From assembly GCA_036023115.1 (NCBI GenBank), contig JAYKKT010000064.1, forward strand, positions 8,750,501 to 8,814,500: a stretch of DNA of 64,000 nucleotides, read 5' to 3'. The notes beneath the pieces were generated by a model. It saw only the letters and a program-made list of their open reading frames with translations. It searched no databases and had not been told where the DNA came from. A program made the position numbers and the translations under genes. The DNA comes from Brasenia schreberi. Taxonomy: Eukaryota; Streptophyta; Magnoliopsida; Nymphaeales; Cabombaceae. Shown one piece after another: positions 1 through 11,767 of this stretch (the stretch's first letter is position 1; each line of letters begins with the position of its first letter).

Positions 1-469
1 ATTCAATTGAAAAAAAAGGTTATATGTTATGATCCAAAAGCACATAAGAGATATGTGTTTATTAATGTCAACTTCTTTGAAACCACTCCATATTTTCCAA
101 GTGAAATTGTGTCATCAAGTTCAACCGTGGAAGAGCAGGTGCTGCCGATATAGAGAAAAAGGATATATAGCAGGAAGAAAAGAAGTTGAAATTTGAAAGT
201 CTACACAAAGGGAGATAGGAATATATTTATGCTCAATCCACCGGACACTATGAAAGTCTATACAAAGGAAGATAGGAAGATATTTATGCCCAATCCTCAA
301 GATACTGTGGACCAAGGAGGAGATTCCTCCTCAGATTAAGACAGTGATACCTTGGGGGAAAAGGCAATGATGAGTTAAAGTTAGGAACTCCTATTGCTCT
401 CAAAAAAAGAAAAAAGATTATGTAGTAAATATCTTATCACTCAATTTATGCCATATGATCATCTATCTC

Positions 470-1786
470 CAAACTCCGCCCATGTAAGGGATCACTCTTG
501 CATTGCCGGTCCCAAGCCCGGATAAAAGATGAGGGTTGTGTTAGGCTTCCGACAGCCACCGTAAAACTTTGTTGGATTTTTATAACATGGATTACAAAAA
601 TTATGAGCATTACTTTGGGGCGTCCCCGCCTAACGACGTGCTGTAGAGCCCGAATGCAATAATAAGTAAGCAAGGACCACTACATTTTTGCCCGAATGTA
701 GTGAATCAATTGCAGAGAGGGTTCCCACATCATGGACGGGTGTGGATAAAGAAGTTAGTCCCGCTATATTGTCGCCCGAATGTAATGAAAAATTTTCAGA
801 GAGAGTCTCCGCATTTTGAATATGGACGGATGCGGGGGATAAGAAAACTAGTCCTAGATAATAAGATTCGTATTGGTTCTTTGAATATCGGACCATTATC
901 CGGTAAGCTAATGGAGGTGATAGACACTATGATTCGGAGAAAGATTCATATTCTATGTTTACAAGAGACAAAATGGGTTAGAGAAAAAGCAAAGGAGACA
1001 GAGGATAAAAGTTTTAAATTATGGTAAAGAAAAGGCTCGAAACGGAGTTGGTATTATCATAAATAAAGATTTAAAGGATAATATAGTAGACATACAACGA
1101 TATGGTGACCGAATCATGATGTTGAAATTAGTGTTAGGAGCATTACGCACCCTAAGTAGGACTAGAAGATATATAAAAACAGCTTTTTGGGAAGAGTTAG
1201 ATAAGGTGATTCAAAAGATTCCACAAAGGGAGATGATTTGTTTAGGAGGAGACTTAAATGGACATATCAGTAAAGAGGCATTAGGATATCAAGGTATTTA
1301 TGAAAACTTTGGTTTTGGGAATATAAATCAGGAAGGTAAGGTAATTTTAAATTTTTCTTTGGCATTTGATCTCTTTATAGTCAATACAATCTTCAAAAAA
1401 TGAGATGAACATTTAATTACTTATAAGAGTGGCTTATTACAAACACAAATTGATTACTTTATTTGTAGAAAAAAAGATAGAGCGTGTTGTAAAGATTGCA
1501 AGGTAATTTCAGGAGAAAGCTCAACCACCCAACATCAACTTTTAGTTATGGATTTATAAATAAAAAAATGAACAAAGAAGAAAAGAGTGCATCGAGCTAT
1601 TCGGACTAAATGGTGGAACCTCAAAAGCGAGAAAGAAGATGTATTTAAACAGAAAGTCCTTCAAGGAGATGTTTGGAATTATGTTGGTACACCCTGTAAT
1701 ATGTGGAACAATATGGCTATACATATTAAGAAAGTGGCGAAAGATGTGTTAGGTGTATCTAAGGGAGGTGTACCGGCACCAGTGTT
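470..1786 (+). mobile_element. RTE-clade LINE copy 1, 5' part only, decayed
   Basis: Non-LTR retrotransposon remnant carrying the 5' leader and the apurinic-type endonuclease region. Around 860-1030 the + strand translates to an endonuclease N-terminus with the typical pattern ending in LCLQETKWV; 1190-1400 gives further endonuclease sequence with GGDLNGH. The reading frame is broken near 1027, 1110 and 1400. The leader (470-900) matches, on the opposite strand, 10080-10455, so this copy retains the 5' end. Similarity to the copy at 3.2-5.8 kb stops near 1786, before the reverse transcriptase, so the 3' half is missing. Clade assignment rests on the endonuclease and RT motifs plus the TTG-repeat tail of the sister copy. 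It is not expected to be active. Confidence 0.82.
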
Positions 1787-3179
1787 GTCTGACGCGTATC
1801 GTATCGTGTATCGCTGGACTCCACGATATGGGTGTATCACTTTCAGTGGAGCTCACTTGCCTTATTTGTCCCATCCTTTATCCTTTTTCCTGTTTCATGA
1901 ATATCTTTCTTTCAATATATTTTCATTTTCTAAATCCATTCTTATTTTATCTGCAATATGTTTGTACAGTTCAGATACTTCTGCTAGACCCTTATATCAC
2001 TTTCATGTCACGTAGATTTTTACCGCTTTCACGTTAGTTCTTTGCCTCCTTTCTTAGCAACCTTGATAAAATCAGGTTGACTAGTATTGCACCCATAATT
2101 GTAAGTTATCAGAAGAATGCATGTCATGAATTATCTTTCTGCTAGACATTTGCTGCTCTTTATTTGCTGGAAAACTCAGCTGAACCTACTTTGGCACCTC
2201 AGTCGGCGGAGGCTGAGAACTTTGCGCAGGGGTGCAAGTCATTTTGATTTCCGCAAGTATGATTTTGGCTAATATTCAGTTGGTTGTTATATTTAATTTC
2301 CTAAATCATTGGATGAAGTGATTTGGGTGGTGTGGTTGGCTGAGCAAAAGCGGGGACAACAAAATCTGTAGAAGATGAACACATATGCGCACACATAGTA
2401 TGTTATCTGCTTTTTCAAATTAATTGCTCAAAGCTTCATTTTTGAATGTGTAAACCACCCAAAATTTTACTCGAAGAAAATATGTGTTCAACCCATAGAG
2501 AACTAATTTTTAAGTAACCCTTTTAAGACACATTAGGCATTACCTAAAATCCCAAGCTTTTAAGGAGAGCTCATGCAACAGTTCGTATTAAGGCTGGTCT
2601 CCGGAGGATGTTAACTGCATTCTTTAGCCTCCACAACATTTTAGATCCACCTACAGATCCAAATCCACTTTGCGAAGAATCAAGCATATATCGATCCATA
2701 TACTACACTAGGGAAGAACTAGATCTAATTTTTCTCCCACAATTGCCACATTTTGATCCAATCTAGCCCATATGTTTTATGTACATAAGTCTAACGCATA
2801 AATAGTTTTATATATTTATATAAGGTTTTGTACATAACAGCAAATCAAATCATCCAATTGTATCATCTGAAGAAATCCTAGGCTTAGCTTCTCGCTTGGC
2901 TCGGTTATGGCTCAAACTTTGGCTTAAAATTCAATCATGATTGCTTTTAGATGGCCCATATGTAGAAGACTTCCATATTATGATTAAGAATACATATCGA
3001 TTATAGCTGAATAGGTCCCACCAAAGCAAAAAAAAGCAAGGTGATCCACATCTGATACTGATTATTAAGGTGATGAGCGTTAAAATCATTGGATAAAGCA
3101 AAGCCCGCCCAAAACAAAGGAAAGATACATGCCAGAGAAAGCCGCAACTGAAGGAAAGCTGGACTCAGAGCAGAACGTA
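1787..3179. other. Intergenic, no recognisable gene
   Basis: AT-rich sequence between two LINE remnants. Only short open frames without codon or family signal are present. I see no conserved protein motif, RNA gene or obvious repeat boundary here. Confidence 0.5.
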
Positions 3180-5848
3180 ACAACAACAACAACAACAACT
3201 AAGCCTTTTCCCACACTTGACGGGGTCAGCTACATGGATTCTTTGTTTCCACAGATCCCTATCGTGTACCATATTAGTAGTTAACTCACAATAAGCTAGA
3301 TCATTCTTTATTGTTTCTTTCTAACACTTTTGTGGTCGTCCTCTAGCTCTTTTAATACGTTCCAAATTTAGTTTCTCATACCTTGTTAAAGGTTCTTCTT
3401 TTGTTCTTCTTTCTATATGTCCAAACCATCTTAAACGATATTCTCTCATTTTATCCTCTATTGGTACCACTCCTAATTTGTTTCTAATAACCTCATTATG
3501 TATATGGTCTTTTCTTGTATAACCACTCATTCATCTCAACAACTTCATTTCTATCACAAACATCTTTTGTACATATTGAAGATTAATTGCCCAACACTCA
3601 TATAACCATAAAACATGGGAGGCCTAATTGTTGCTCTATAATATTTACCTTTTAACTTTAATGGTATCTTCTTATCACAAAGAATACCTAATGCTCCTCT
3701 CTATTTTAACCAACCAACATTAATTCTATGTGTAACATCTCCATTAATTCTTCTATCACTCTAAAAAATTGACCCTAGGTATTTAAAACTTTCCTTTTGG
3801 GGGATGCAATATGTGACAATTTTAATTTCTATGTCCTTTGAAGTAACCAAATGATCAAACTTATATTCTATATATTCTGTCTTTGTTCTACTAAGTCGAG
3901 GCCTTTGCTTTCTAATGTTTCTCTCCATAGTTCCAATTTTCTATTAACTTTTTCCTTAGACTCCTCCACTAACACAATGTCATTTACAAATAACATACAT
4001 CAAGGTACTTCATCTTGAATATGTTTTGTTAAATCATCAATCACCATTATAAATAAGTATATACTTAAAGTTGATCCTTGATGTAATCCAATATTAACTT
4101 CAAATAAGTCTGTCATTCATTCTGAGTCCTTACACATGTTTTTGCACCATCATACATGTCTCTTATAAGGTTAATGTATGTCAATGGGATATCTCTTTTT
4201 TCCAAAGTTCTCCAAGGAACCTCTCTCGGTACCCTATCATAAGCTTTTTCTAGATCAATAAATATCATGTGAAGGTCTTTCTTTTTTGCTCTAAAATGTT
4301 TCATAAGACGTTTCAAAAAGTGAATGGCTTGAACAATAGATCTGCCTGGCATGAATCCAAATTGGTTCTCTATTGTACTTGATACTTGTCTTAACCTACG
4401 TTCGATAATTATTTTTCACAATTTCAAAGTATGGCTCATTAACTGGATACCTCGATAATTGGCACAATTTTGAATGTCTCCCTTGTTCTTATATATGGGT
4501 ATAAGTGTACTTGCTCTACATTTCTCGAAAATCTTTTTGTTTTTTCATATTTGATTAAATAGTCTTGTGAGGCAAGTGATTCCTTTTTCTCCTAGTATTT
4601 TTCAAACTTATATAGGAATATTATATGGTCATACTGATTTACCACCCTTCATATGTTTAAGAGCCTCTTTGACTTCATTCTTTTGAGTACGTCGATAGAA
4701 ATTATGGTTTATATACTTTTCTGATTTGGCTAACTCTCCTAAGTTAATACTAACATCTTTATTTTAAGTAAAAAGCTTATAAAAATAGTTTTTTCATCTA
4801 TTTCTTATATCATTATTTGCCACTAGAACTTTTTCATCCTCGTTCTTGATGCATCTAACATAATTAAGATCTTTAGTTTTCTTATCTCTAGCCCTAGTTA
4901 TTCTAAAAATATCTCTTTCACCCTCTTTTGAGTTGAGTTTCTTATATAAATCCTCCCAAATTTTAGCTTTTGCTTCACTCACGATCTTTTTCGCTTCCTT
5001 CTTTGCATTCTTATAAGCCTCTAAAATTTCACTAGTTTTCTTATTATAATGTAATTTGTAACTTGTCATCTTTGCCTTATTTTATTTTGCACTACTTCAC
5101 TCCACCACCAAGCTTCTTTTTGTGCCGGTATACCTCCCTTAGATACACCTAACACATCTTTCACCACTTTCCTAATATGAATAGCCATATTGTTCCAAAT
5201 ATCACAGGGTGTACCAGCATAATTCCAAACATCTCCTTGAAGGACTTTCTGTTTAAATATATTTTTTTTCTCGCTTTTGAGGTTTCACCATTTAGTCTGA
5301 ATAGCTCGATGCACTCTTTTCTTCTTTGTTCATTTTTTTATTTATAAATCCATAACTAAAAGTCGATGTTGGGTGGTTGAGCTTTCTCCTGAAATTACCT
5401 TGCAATCTTTACAACACGCTCTATCTTTTTTTCTACAAATAAAGTAATCAATTTGTGTTTGTGATAAGCCACTCTTATAAGTAATTAAATGTTTTATCTC
5501 GTTTTTTGAAGATTGTATTGTATAAAGAGATCAAATGCCATAGCAAAATTTAGAATCTCCCTACCTTTCTCATTTATATCCCTAAAACCAAAGTTTCTAT
5601 AAATCCCTTATATCCTAATGGCTCTTTACCGACATGTCCATTTAAGTCTCCTCCTAAACAAATTATCTCCCTTTGTGGAATCTTTTGAATCACCTAATCT
5701 AACTCTTCCCAAAAAGTTGTCTTTATACTATCTTCTAGTCCTACTTGAGGGTGTGTAAGCACAAACTATATTCAAAACCTTTGCCCATAACACTAATTTC
5801 AACGTCATGATTCGGTCACCATATCGTTGTATATCTACTAAAAGCCCA
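3180..5848 (-). mobile_element. RTE-clade LINE copy 2, 5'-truncated, with 3' tail
   Basis: Minus-strand LINE running from about 5848 (truncated inside the endonuclease) to a 3' end at about 3180 made of TTG repeats (read as CAACAACAA on +), the tail type of plant RTE elements. From 5' to 3': endonuclease remnants (about 5.85-5.3 kb), linker (5070-4790), the RT domain with [17 protein letters not shown] and [14 protein letters not shown] (4352-4113), and the C-terminal region (3530-3321) with MREYRLRWFGHIERR. Numerous stops and frameshifts break the ORF. At 3975-4000 the expected LFADD catalytic motif reads LFVND, so the first aspartate is lost. It is a dead copy. Confidence 0.88.
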
Positions 5849-8162
5849 CGGTGTTGGTGCGTGAGTGGAATCCAATACTAAAAGCAAAAACCACTCTCTC
5901 TCTCTCTCTCCTTCACGCTTTCTTTTCTTTTTCTCTTGCTAGTGCGCGTGTTGATGGCGTCCAATCTTGAAAGCAATAATCAGTTTCGATTAGGTTGGTA
6001 TTGTGGCAGTCAAATTCTAAAGGTTAGTCTGTTTCTTTTGACATACTAGGCACTCGTTTTCAGGCAGCCATTGAAGCGCACTTGTATTTTGACGCACTTA
6101 TACTACTTTGGTGAGGCGCACTTATATTTTGACATTATTTATCGATTTCTTTTATATTTTTTATATTTTAGGTTTGACTTATGTGTCACCTCTCCCTAAA
6201 ATGAGTCAACCACTGACAAGAAATTTCCACATTGCTTTGTGTTGCTAGATTTATTATCGTCCACCAATTCTAATCTGGCCATTTCCAACTTATTGATAGT
6301 AATTAGGCAGATTATTAAACATATACGGCTTGATTGTTATTTAATTGCGCGTTCGTTTTGACATGTTATTAAAGTCATCTATAAATTATGTTCTACATCG
6401 TTGATTCGGCATTATATCGTTTTGCTCTTATATATGTCCAAAGCATGTTGACTTCTACACCATATTATCGATTCTTCCACACGTAAGCTGCTGGCTGACC
6501 GATTCCCAAATACCATATCGAACTGAACCAACTTAAGACCGAACCAAGCCAACTATATACCTATAACCAACCGTAGCGCTTCCTTAGGAAGCTTAAAACT
6601 GTCCCCACCCACCAACCAGACCTTATAAAATTATAAAACACTATATATATAGGTACATATGAATGATGTTTCTTAAAATATTTATTCTATTGGTTAGGCC
6701 TTAAAATTGTGTTACACAAGTGAATCGGTTTATGTCAATAGATATAAATTTGATGTTTGAACACTACAAAGTATTTGTCATATACAAAACAGTGATGTTG
6801 CAACAAAAAGTAATAAGACATTATGTATTGTGGAATTTTAGAAGATATTACACAAGTTTAGAATTTGTCTAAACATTTTATGCACTTGTTTAAGTGTTTG
6901 TGGTTGAGAAGCATATGAAATGAAGTCAATGTCAATATGTACCTCTAAACAATCATGTCATGATGAATAATATTTTCATGACAAGTAATTTGTTATTTGA
7001 AAACAAGTGGATGGTCAACGCCCATTTGTCCCATCCAATGTGACTCGTGACCCAAAATATGAGGAAAAAAGGTCTAAGATCAACACTATTCAAATAGTTA
7101 AATACAAAGTTGCTATAGCTAAAATCCAAATTTTTACAATTATTAGCAAGTAATGGGATCCATTGAACAACCAAACTCTACCTTCTTCAACAAAAAAATC
7201 AAGTTACATATAACCTATTAAATCCAACCATATTATAGCTGACTAGCTCATGAAATATTAAATAAAATATAAAAACCACAATTGTAGTCGTAGATAGATG
7301 TGATCTCTCCACAAGTACGACATATTAAAGAGAGACATGTTTCAAATCATATATCACAATAAGAAATCTAAATCACATTTTTAAAGCAGTATCATCATTT
7401 GAAATATACATGCATAATTAGACACTCAACAATATTGCAAATTTAGTTTTGGTATCATGACCTTTATTGCATTCAACCACAACCACCAGTCTCTTTGTAG
7501 GAGTCCTTGAACCCTCCTTCTATCTAGTCATGTATCCTCTGATGGTGCTCACAACACATCAAGTCGAGGACCTTGACGATCAAATTACCAACTCATCAAG
7601 TCTAACCCTTCGGGTTTACGGGACAATGATATCTGGATACCATAGTAGAGCCATACATTCACCCAATTAATCTCAATAAATCCATACATACATCAACTTG
7701 AGACCACCTCCCAGATCCAAGAGATCCACTAGGGGCCACTTCTCAGGCTTCATATTTTCACATGAGTCATATATCATATGTCTAATTTAAATATCAATAT
7801 ATATATTTATATCCAGTATCAAATTCATTTATTTTAAATAACTCTCTACTTACGTTAACTAGTCTCACATGTCCCCAACCTGTATGTCATATAACCCAAC
7901 ATGAGTTACCTAATACAAACTACAAGTACAATTAGCATGACAATTGAAGTAGCCAACTCAACTCATAACTCTATACATAATAAACTATGAGCTAACACTA
8001 CCGAGTATGACTGTCTAGTATCCAATGATATTCCATACCATCGTAGGTGGTAGATTCACATCCGACAATATTCTGCTCGCACACAAGCACACTATTGTGG
8101 TTCATCCATATAATTGATAAACTATTTCCAATCGCATTCGATTAATCAACATATACAAAGTA
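5849..8162. other. Intergenic AT-rich stretch, no supported gene
   Basis: Contains a short CT tract (about 5893-5912) and long AT-rich sequence. Only short ORFs with no recognisable family occur. The last few hundred bases before 8163 have no match that I can recognise to the neighbouring LINEs. Confidence 0.5.
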
Positions 8163-10455
8163 ATTTCAATGTATGTCAATGGGATACCTCTTTTTTCTAA
8201 AGTTCTCCAAAGAACCTCCCTCGGTACCCTATCATAAGCTTTTTCTAGATCAATAAATATCATATGAAGGTCTTTCTTTTTTGCTCTAAAATGTTTCATA
8301 AGACGTTTCAAAAGGTGAATGGCTTGAACAATAGATCTGCCTGGCATGAATCCAAATTGGTTCTCTGTTGTACTTGATACTTGTCTTAACCTACATTCGA
8401 TAATTATTTTTCACAATTTCATAGTATGGTTCATTAACTGGATACCTCGATAATTCGCACAATTTTGAATGTCTCCCTTATTCTTATATATGGGTATAAG
8501 TGTACTCGCTCTCCATTCCTCGGCCATCTTTTGGTTTCTCCATATTTCATTAAATAGTCTTGTGAGCCAAGTGATTCCCATTTCTCCTAGTATTTTTCAA
8601 ACTTCTATAGAAATATTGTCTGGTCTTATCGATTTACCACCTTTCATATGTTTAAGAGCATCTTTGACTTCATTCTTTTTAATACGTCGATAGAAATTAT
8701 GGTTTATATACTTTTCTGATTTGGCTAACTCTCCTAAGCTAATATTAACATCTTTATTTCATTAAAAAGCTTATAAAAATAGTTTTTCTATCTATTTCTT
8801 ATATTATCATTTGCCACTAGAATTTTTTCATCCTCGTCCTTGGTGCATCTAACATAATTAAGATCTTTAGTTTTCTTATCTCTATCCCTAGCTGTCCTAA
8901 AAATATCTCTTTCACCCTCTTTTGAGTTAAGCTTTTTTATATAAATACTTTCAAATTTTAGCTTTTGCTTCACTCACGGCCTTTTTTGCTTCCTTCTTTG
9001 CTTTATTATAAGCCTCTAAAGTTTCACTAATTTTCTTAACATAATGTAATTTGTAACATGCCATCTTTGCCTTGATTTTATTTTACACCACTTCACTCCA
9101 CCACCAAGCTTATTTTTGTGTTGATACACCTCCCTTAGATTCACCTAACACATATTTCGTTACTTTCTTAATATGTATAGCTATATTATTCTACACATCA
9201 CAAGGTGTACCAACATAATTTCATGCATCTCCTTGAAGGACTTTTTGTTTAAATAGACCTTCTTTCTCGCTTTTAAGGTTTCACCATTTAGTCCGAGTAG
9301 CTCGATTTACTCTGCTTTGTTCAAATTTTCACCTCTAAATCTATAACTAAAAGTCGATGTTAGGTGGTTAAACTTTCTTCCAGAATTACCTTGCAATCTT
9401 TACAACACGGTCTATCTTTTTTTCTACAAACAAAATAATCAATTTGTATTTGTGATAAGTCACTCTTATAATTAATTAAATGTTTATCTCATTTTTTGAA
9501 TATTGTATTAACTATAAAAAAATCAAATGCCATAGAAAAATTTGAAATTTCCCTACCTTCCTCATTTATATCTCTAAAACCAAAGTTTTCACGAATACCT
9601 TGATGTCCTAATGCCTCTTTACCGACAAGTCTATTTAAGTCTCCTCCTAAACAAATCATCTCCCTTTGTTAAATTCTTTGAATCACCTTATCTAACTCAT
9701 TTCCAAAAGCCATCTTTATACTATATTCTAGTCCTACTTGGGGTGTGTAAGCACAAACTATATTCAAAACCTCTGCTCGTAGTGCTAATTTCAACATCAT
9801 GATTCAGTCATCATATCATTGTATGTTTACTACACTATCCTTTAAATCTTTATTTATGATAATACCAACTCATTTTGAGCATTTTTCCTTTCCTAAGTAC
9901 CATAATTTAAAACCTCTATCCTCAATCTCATTTGCTTTTTCTTCAACCTACTTTGTCTCTTATAAACATAGGATATGAATCTTTCTATGAATCATAGTAT
10001 CTACCACCTCCAATAGCTTATCGGACAATGTTATGATATTCCAAGAATCAATACAAATCTTATTATTGAGGACTAGCTTCTTTACCCCCCACATCCTTCC
10101 ATACGAAAAATGTGGAGACCCTCTCTGTCATTTATTCACTACATTCGGATGACAATGTATCAGGACTAACTTCTTTACCCACACCCGTCCATGATGTGGG
10201 AATCCTCTCTGCAATTGATTCACTATATCCGAGCAAAAATGTAGAGGTCCTTGCATACTTTTTCCTGCATTTAGGTTCTACAGAGTGTTACTAAGAGGGG
10301 ATGCCCCAACGCAATACTCATAATTTATATAATTCATGGTATAAAAATCTGATAAAGTTTTACGTTGGCTGTCGAAAGCCTAATGCAACCGTTCTCCTTT
10401 ATCTGAGCTTGGGAACGATCATGCAAAGGTGATCCCTTACATGGGTGGAGTTATT
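8163..10455 (-). mobile_element. RTE-clade LINE copy 3, 3'-truncated
   Basis: Minus-strand copy of the same family. It keeps the 5' leader (10455-10080, matching 470-850 of copy 1 in reverse complement), degraded endonuclease (about 10.0-9.3 kb), linker (8973-8788) and the start of the RT domain (8347-8163) with [17 protein letters not shown] and [14 protein letters not shown]. Similarity ends abruptly at about 8163 inside the RT, so palm motifs and tail are absent. Many frameshifts are present. Loss of the 3' half with retention of the 5' end is not simple target-primed 5' truncation and suggests a later deletion or rearrangement. Confidence 0.85.
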
Positions 10456-11524
10456 AGGACTCATACATCATATCTTCACAAAATCCTAGAATATAGTCTT
10501 GTGGAAGGCGTTCTAGATGCGTCGTGGGAAAAACATAGACAATTATGATATTGCAAGAAAAAGTGAACAAGTATTGAATATGAATGCAACTCATGAGAAA
10601 AAGGAGCTACATCTTTACTTGCACATCATTATAATCTGATAAGAGTAACATATTTTCATTTTTAATCAATTAGGTCAAGTTTCCATGTATAAGTTACTTA
10701 AAATATGTTCGATTAATGATGCTAAAGTTTTTAGGAAGAAACAAACTTAGATATGGAAATCAATAAAGTAATTGCTTGTATAGACTACCATAGAGATAAA
10801 AAAACTTGAGAGTTTTTTTAAGTATTCATTTCAATTTCTTCTTATATCTACAGAAATTTTTATCATACAATAAGATATTTTGTTTTTTGAATAGAACATA
10901 GTGTTAAAGGAATTTGAAACATTCACCGTTAATTAAATTCATCTCCTATAATTACATCTTTTAAGATAGCGATCAAACACATAGTAAGTATCATAAGGGT
11001 TATAGCATGATTTTGGTATTAAAGCACAACAAGGACAACAAAAGAGAGCATCATGAAAAAGTCAATATGTTTCTACTCACGGATAACATAAAATCAATAT
11101 GTTTCTACTCACGGATAACATAAAATCAATATGTTTATACTCATATCGACTTTATAATATTAGAACACCTAGAAGGACAAGTAAAAATAGTTTAGGGAGC
11201 GAAAAATCAATATGTTCATTTTCATAGTGGACTTGACAACATTGGATTAATTGTGACTATTTTCAACAGTTGGAATTAACTTTATTTTGTATATTAGTTT
11301 ATTTTTCCAGCTGTAGATTTGTCTCTTTCCGACTTTCCTCGGAGCAGAATAACGCCTTTTATACATTTTACATATTTTCCCGGCATTTGCATCTTAATTC
11401 TGCGTGCTATCCATATATTGCAGCAGTTGGGTCAGCTGAAAAAGTTATTTCCAGCTTTATATAACAGTGGGAATTGACTCAATCTTGATAGTGAAAATTA
11501 ATAGTAATTTAATAGTAATTGTAG
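10456..11524. other. Intergenic region upstream of TBL copy A
   Basis: AT-rich sequence with no supported gene. It includes a short tandem array at 11062-11150 and may hold distal regulatory DNA of the downstream gene, but I see no specific site. Confidence 0.5.
11062..11150. repeat. 32-bp tandem repeat, about 2.7 copies
   Basis: Units begin at 11062, 11094 and 11126, each starting TCAATATGTTT. The first two are nearly identical and the third is partial and diverged. A further degenerate match to the core (AATCAATATGTTC) lies near 11206. It is a simple minisatellite with no coding potential. Confidence 0.8.
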
Positions 11525-11767
11525 GTGTGAGAGCAGTTGAAGAATGGATGTTTATAGCGGCCGCTTTTTGATGTAGTTCACCTTTTCTTCAAAGTCAACT
11601 TATGAATGGCCCTTGCATGTATCTCGAAAGGAAACGTGCTTTAGTACAATGCGGTTGCGTGTTTGTATTGTTTCCGTCAAACTTGCATGGTTTGAAAGGA
11701 AATATGGTTTACCAGAACGGAAGATCTTCATCATCGTTCTCTCTCACTCTCTTTCTCTCTCTCTCTG
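11525..11767 (+). promoter_or_regulatory. Core promoter and 5'UTR of TBL copy A
   Basis: This segment is conserved in front of exon 1 of the other two copies (25054-25383 and 25930-26270). Shared elements in order are AGTTGAAGAATGGA, a TATA-like TTTATAGC at 11551, TTTCTTCAAAGTCAACTTAT, and a CT-rich tract ending just before the ATG. The spacing fits a TATA-like box with a start site roughly 30 bp downstream and a CT-rich leader of about 180 nt. Conservation between copies is observed; promoter function is inferred. Confidence 0.65.

Noticed and set aside
5953..5995. Possible short first exon after a CT-rich leader (ATGGCGTCCAATC...)
   Set aside because: The context looks 5'UTR-like, but no downstream exon with a recognisable family was found before the next LINE.
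11062..11150. CRISPR-like array
   Set aside because: Units are directly adjacent with no unique spacers, and the host is a plant; it is a short minisatellite.
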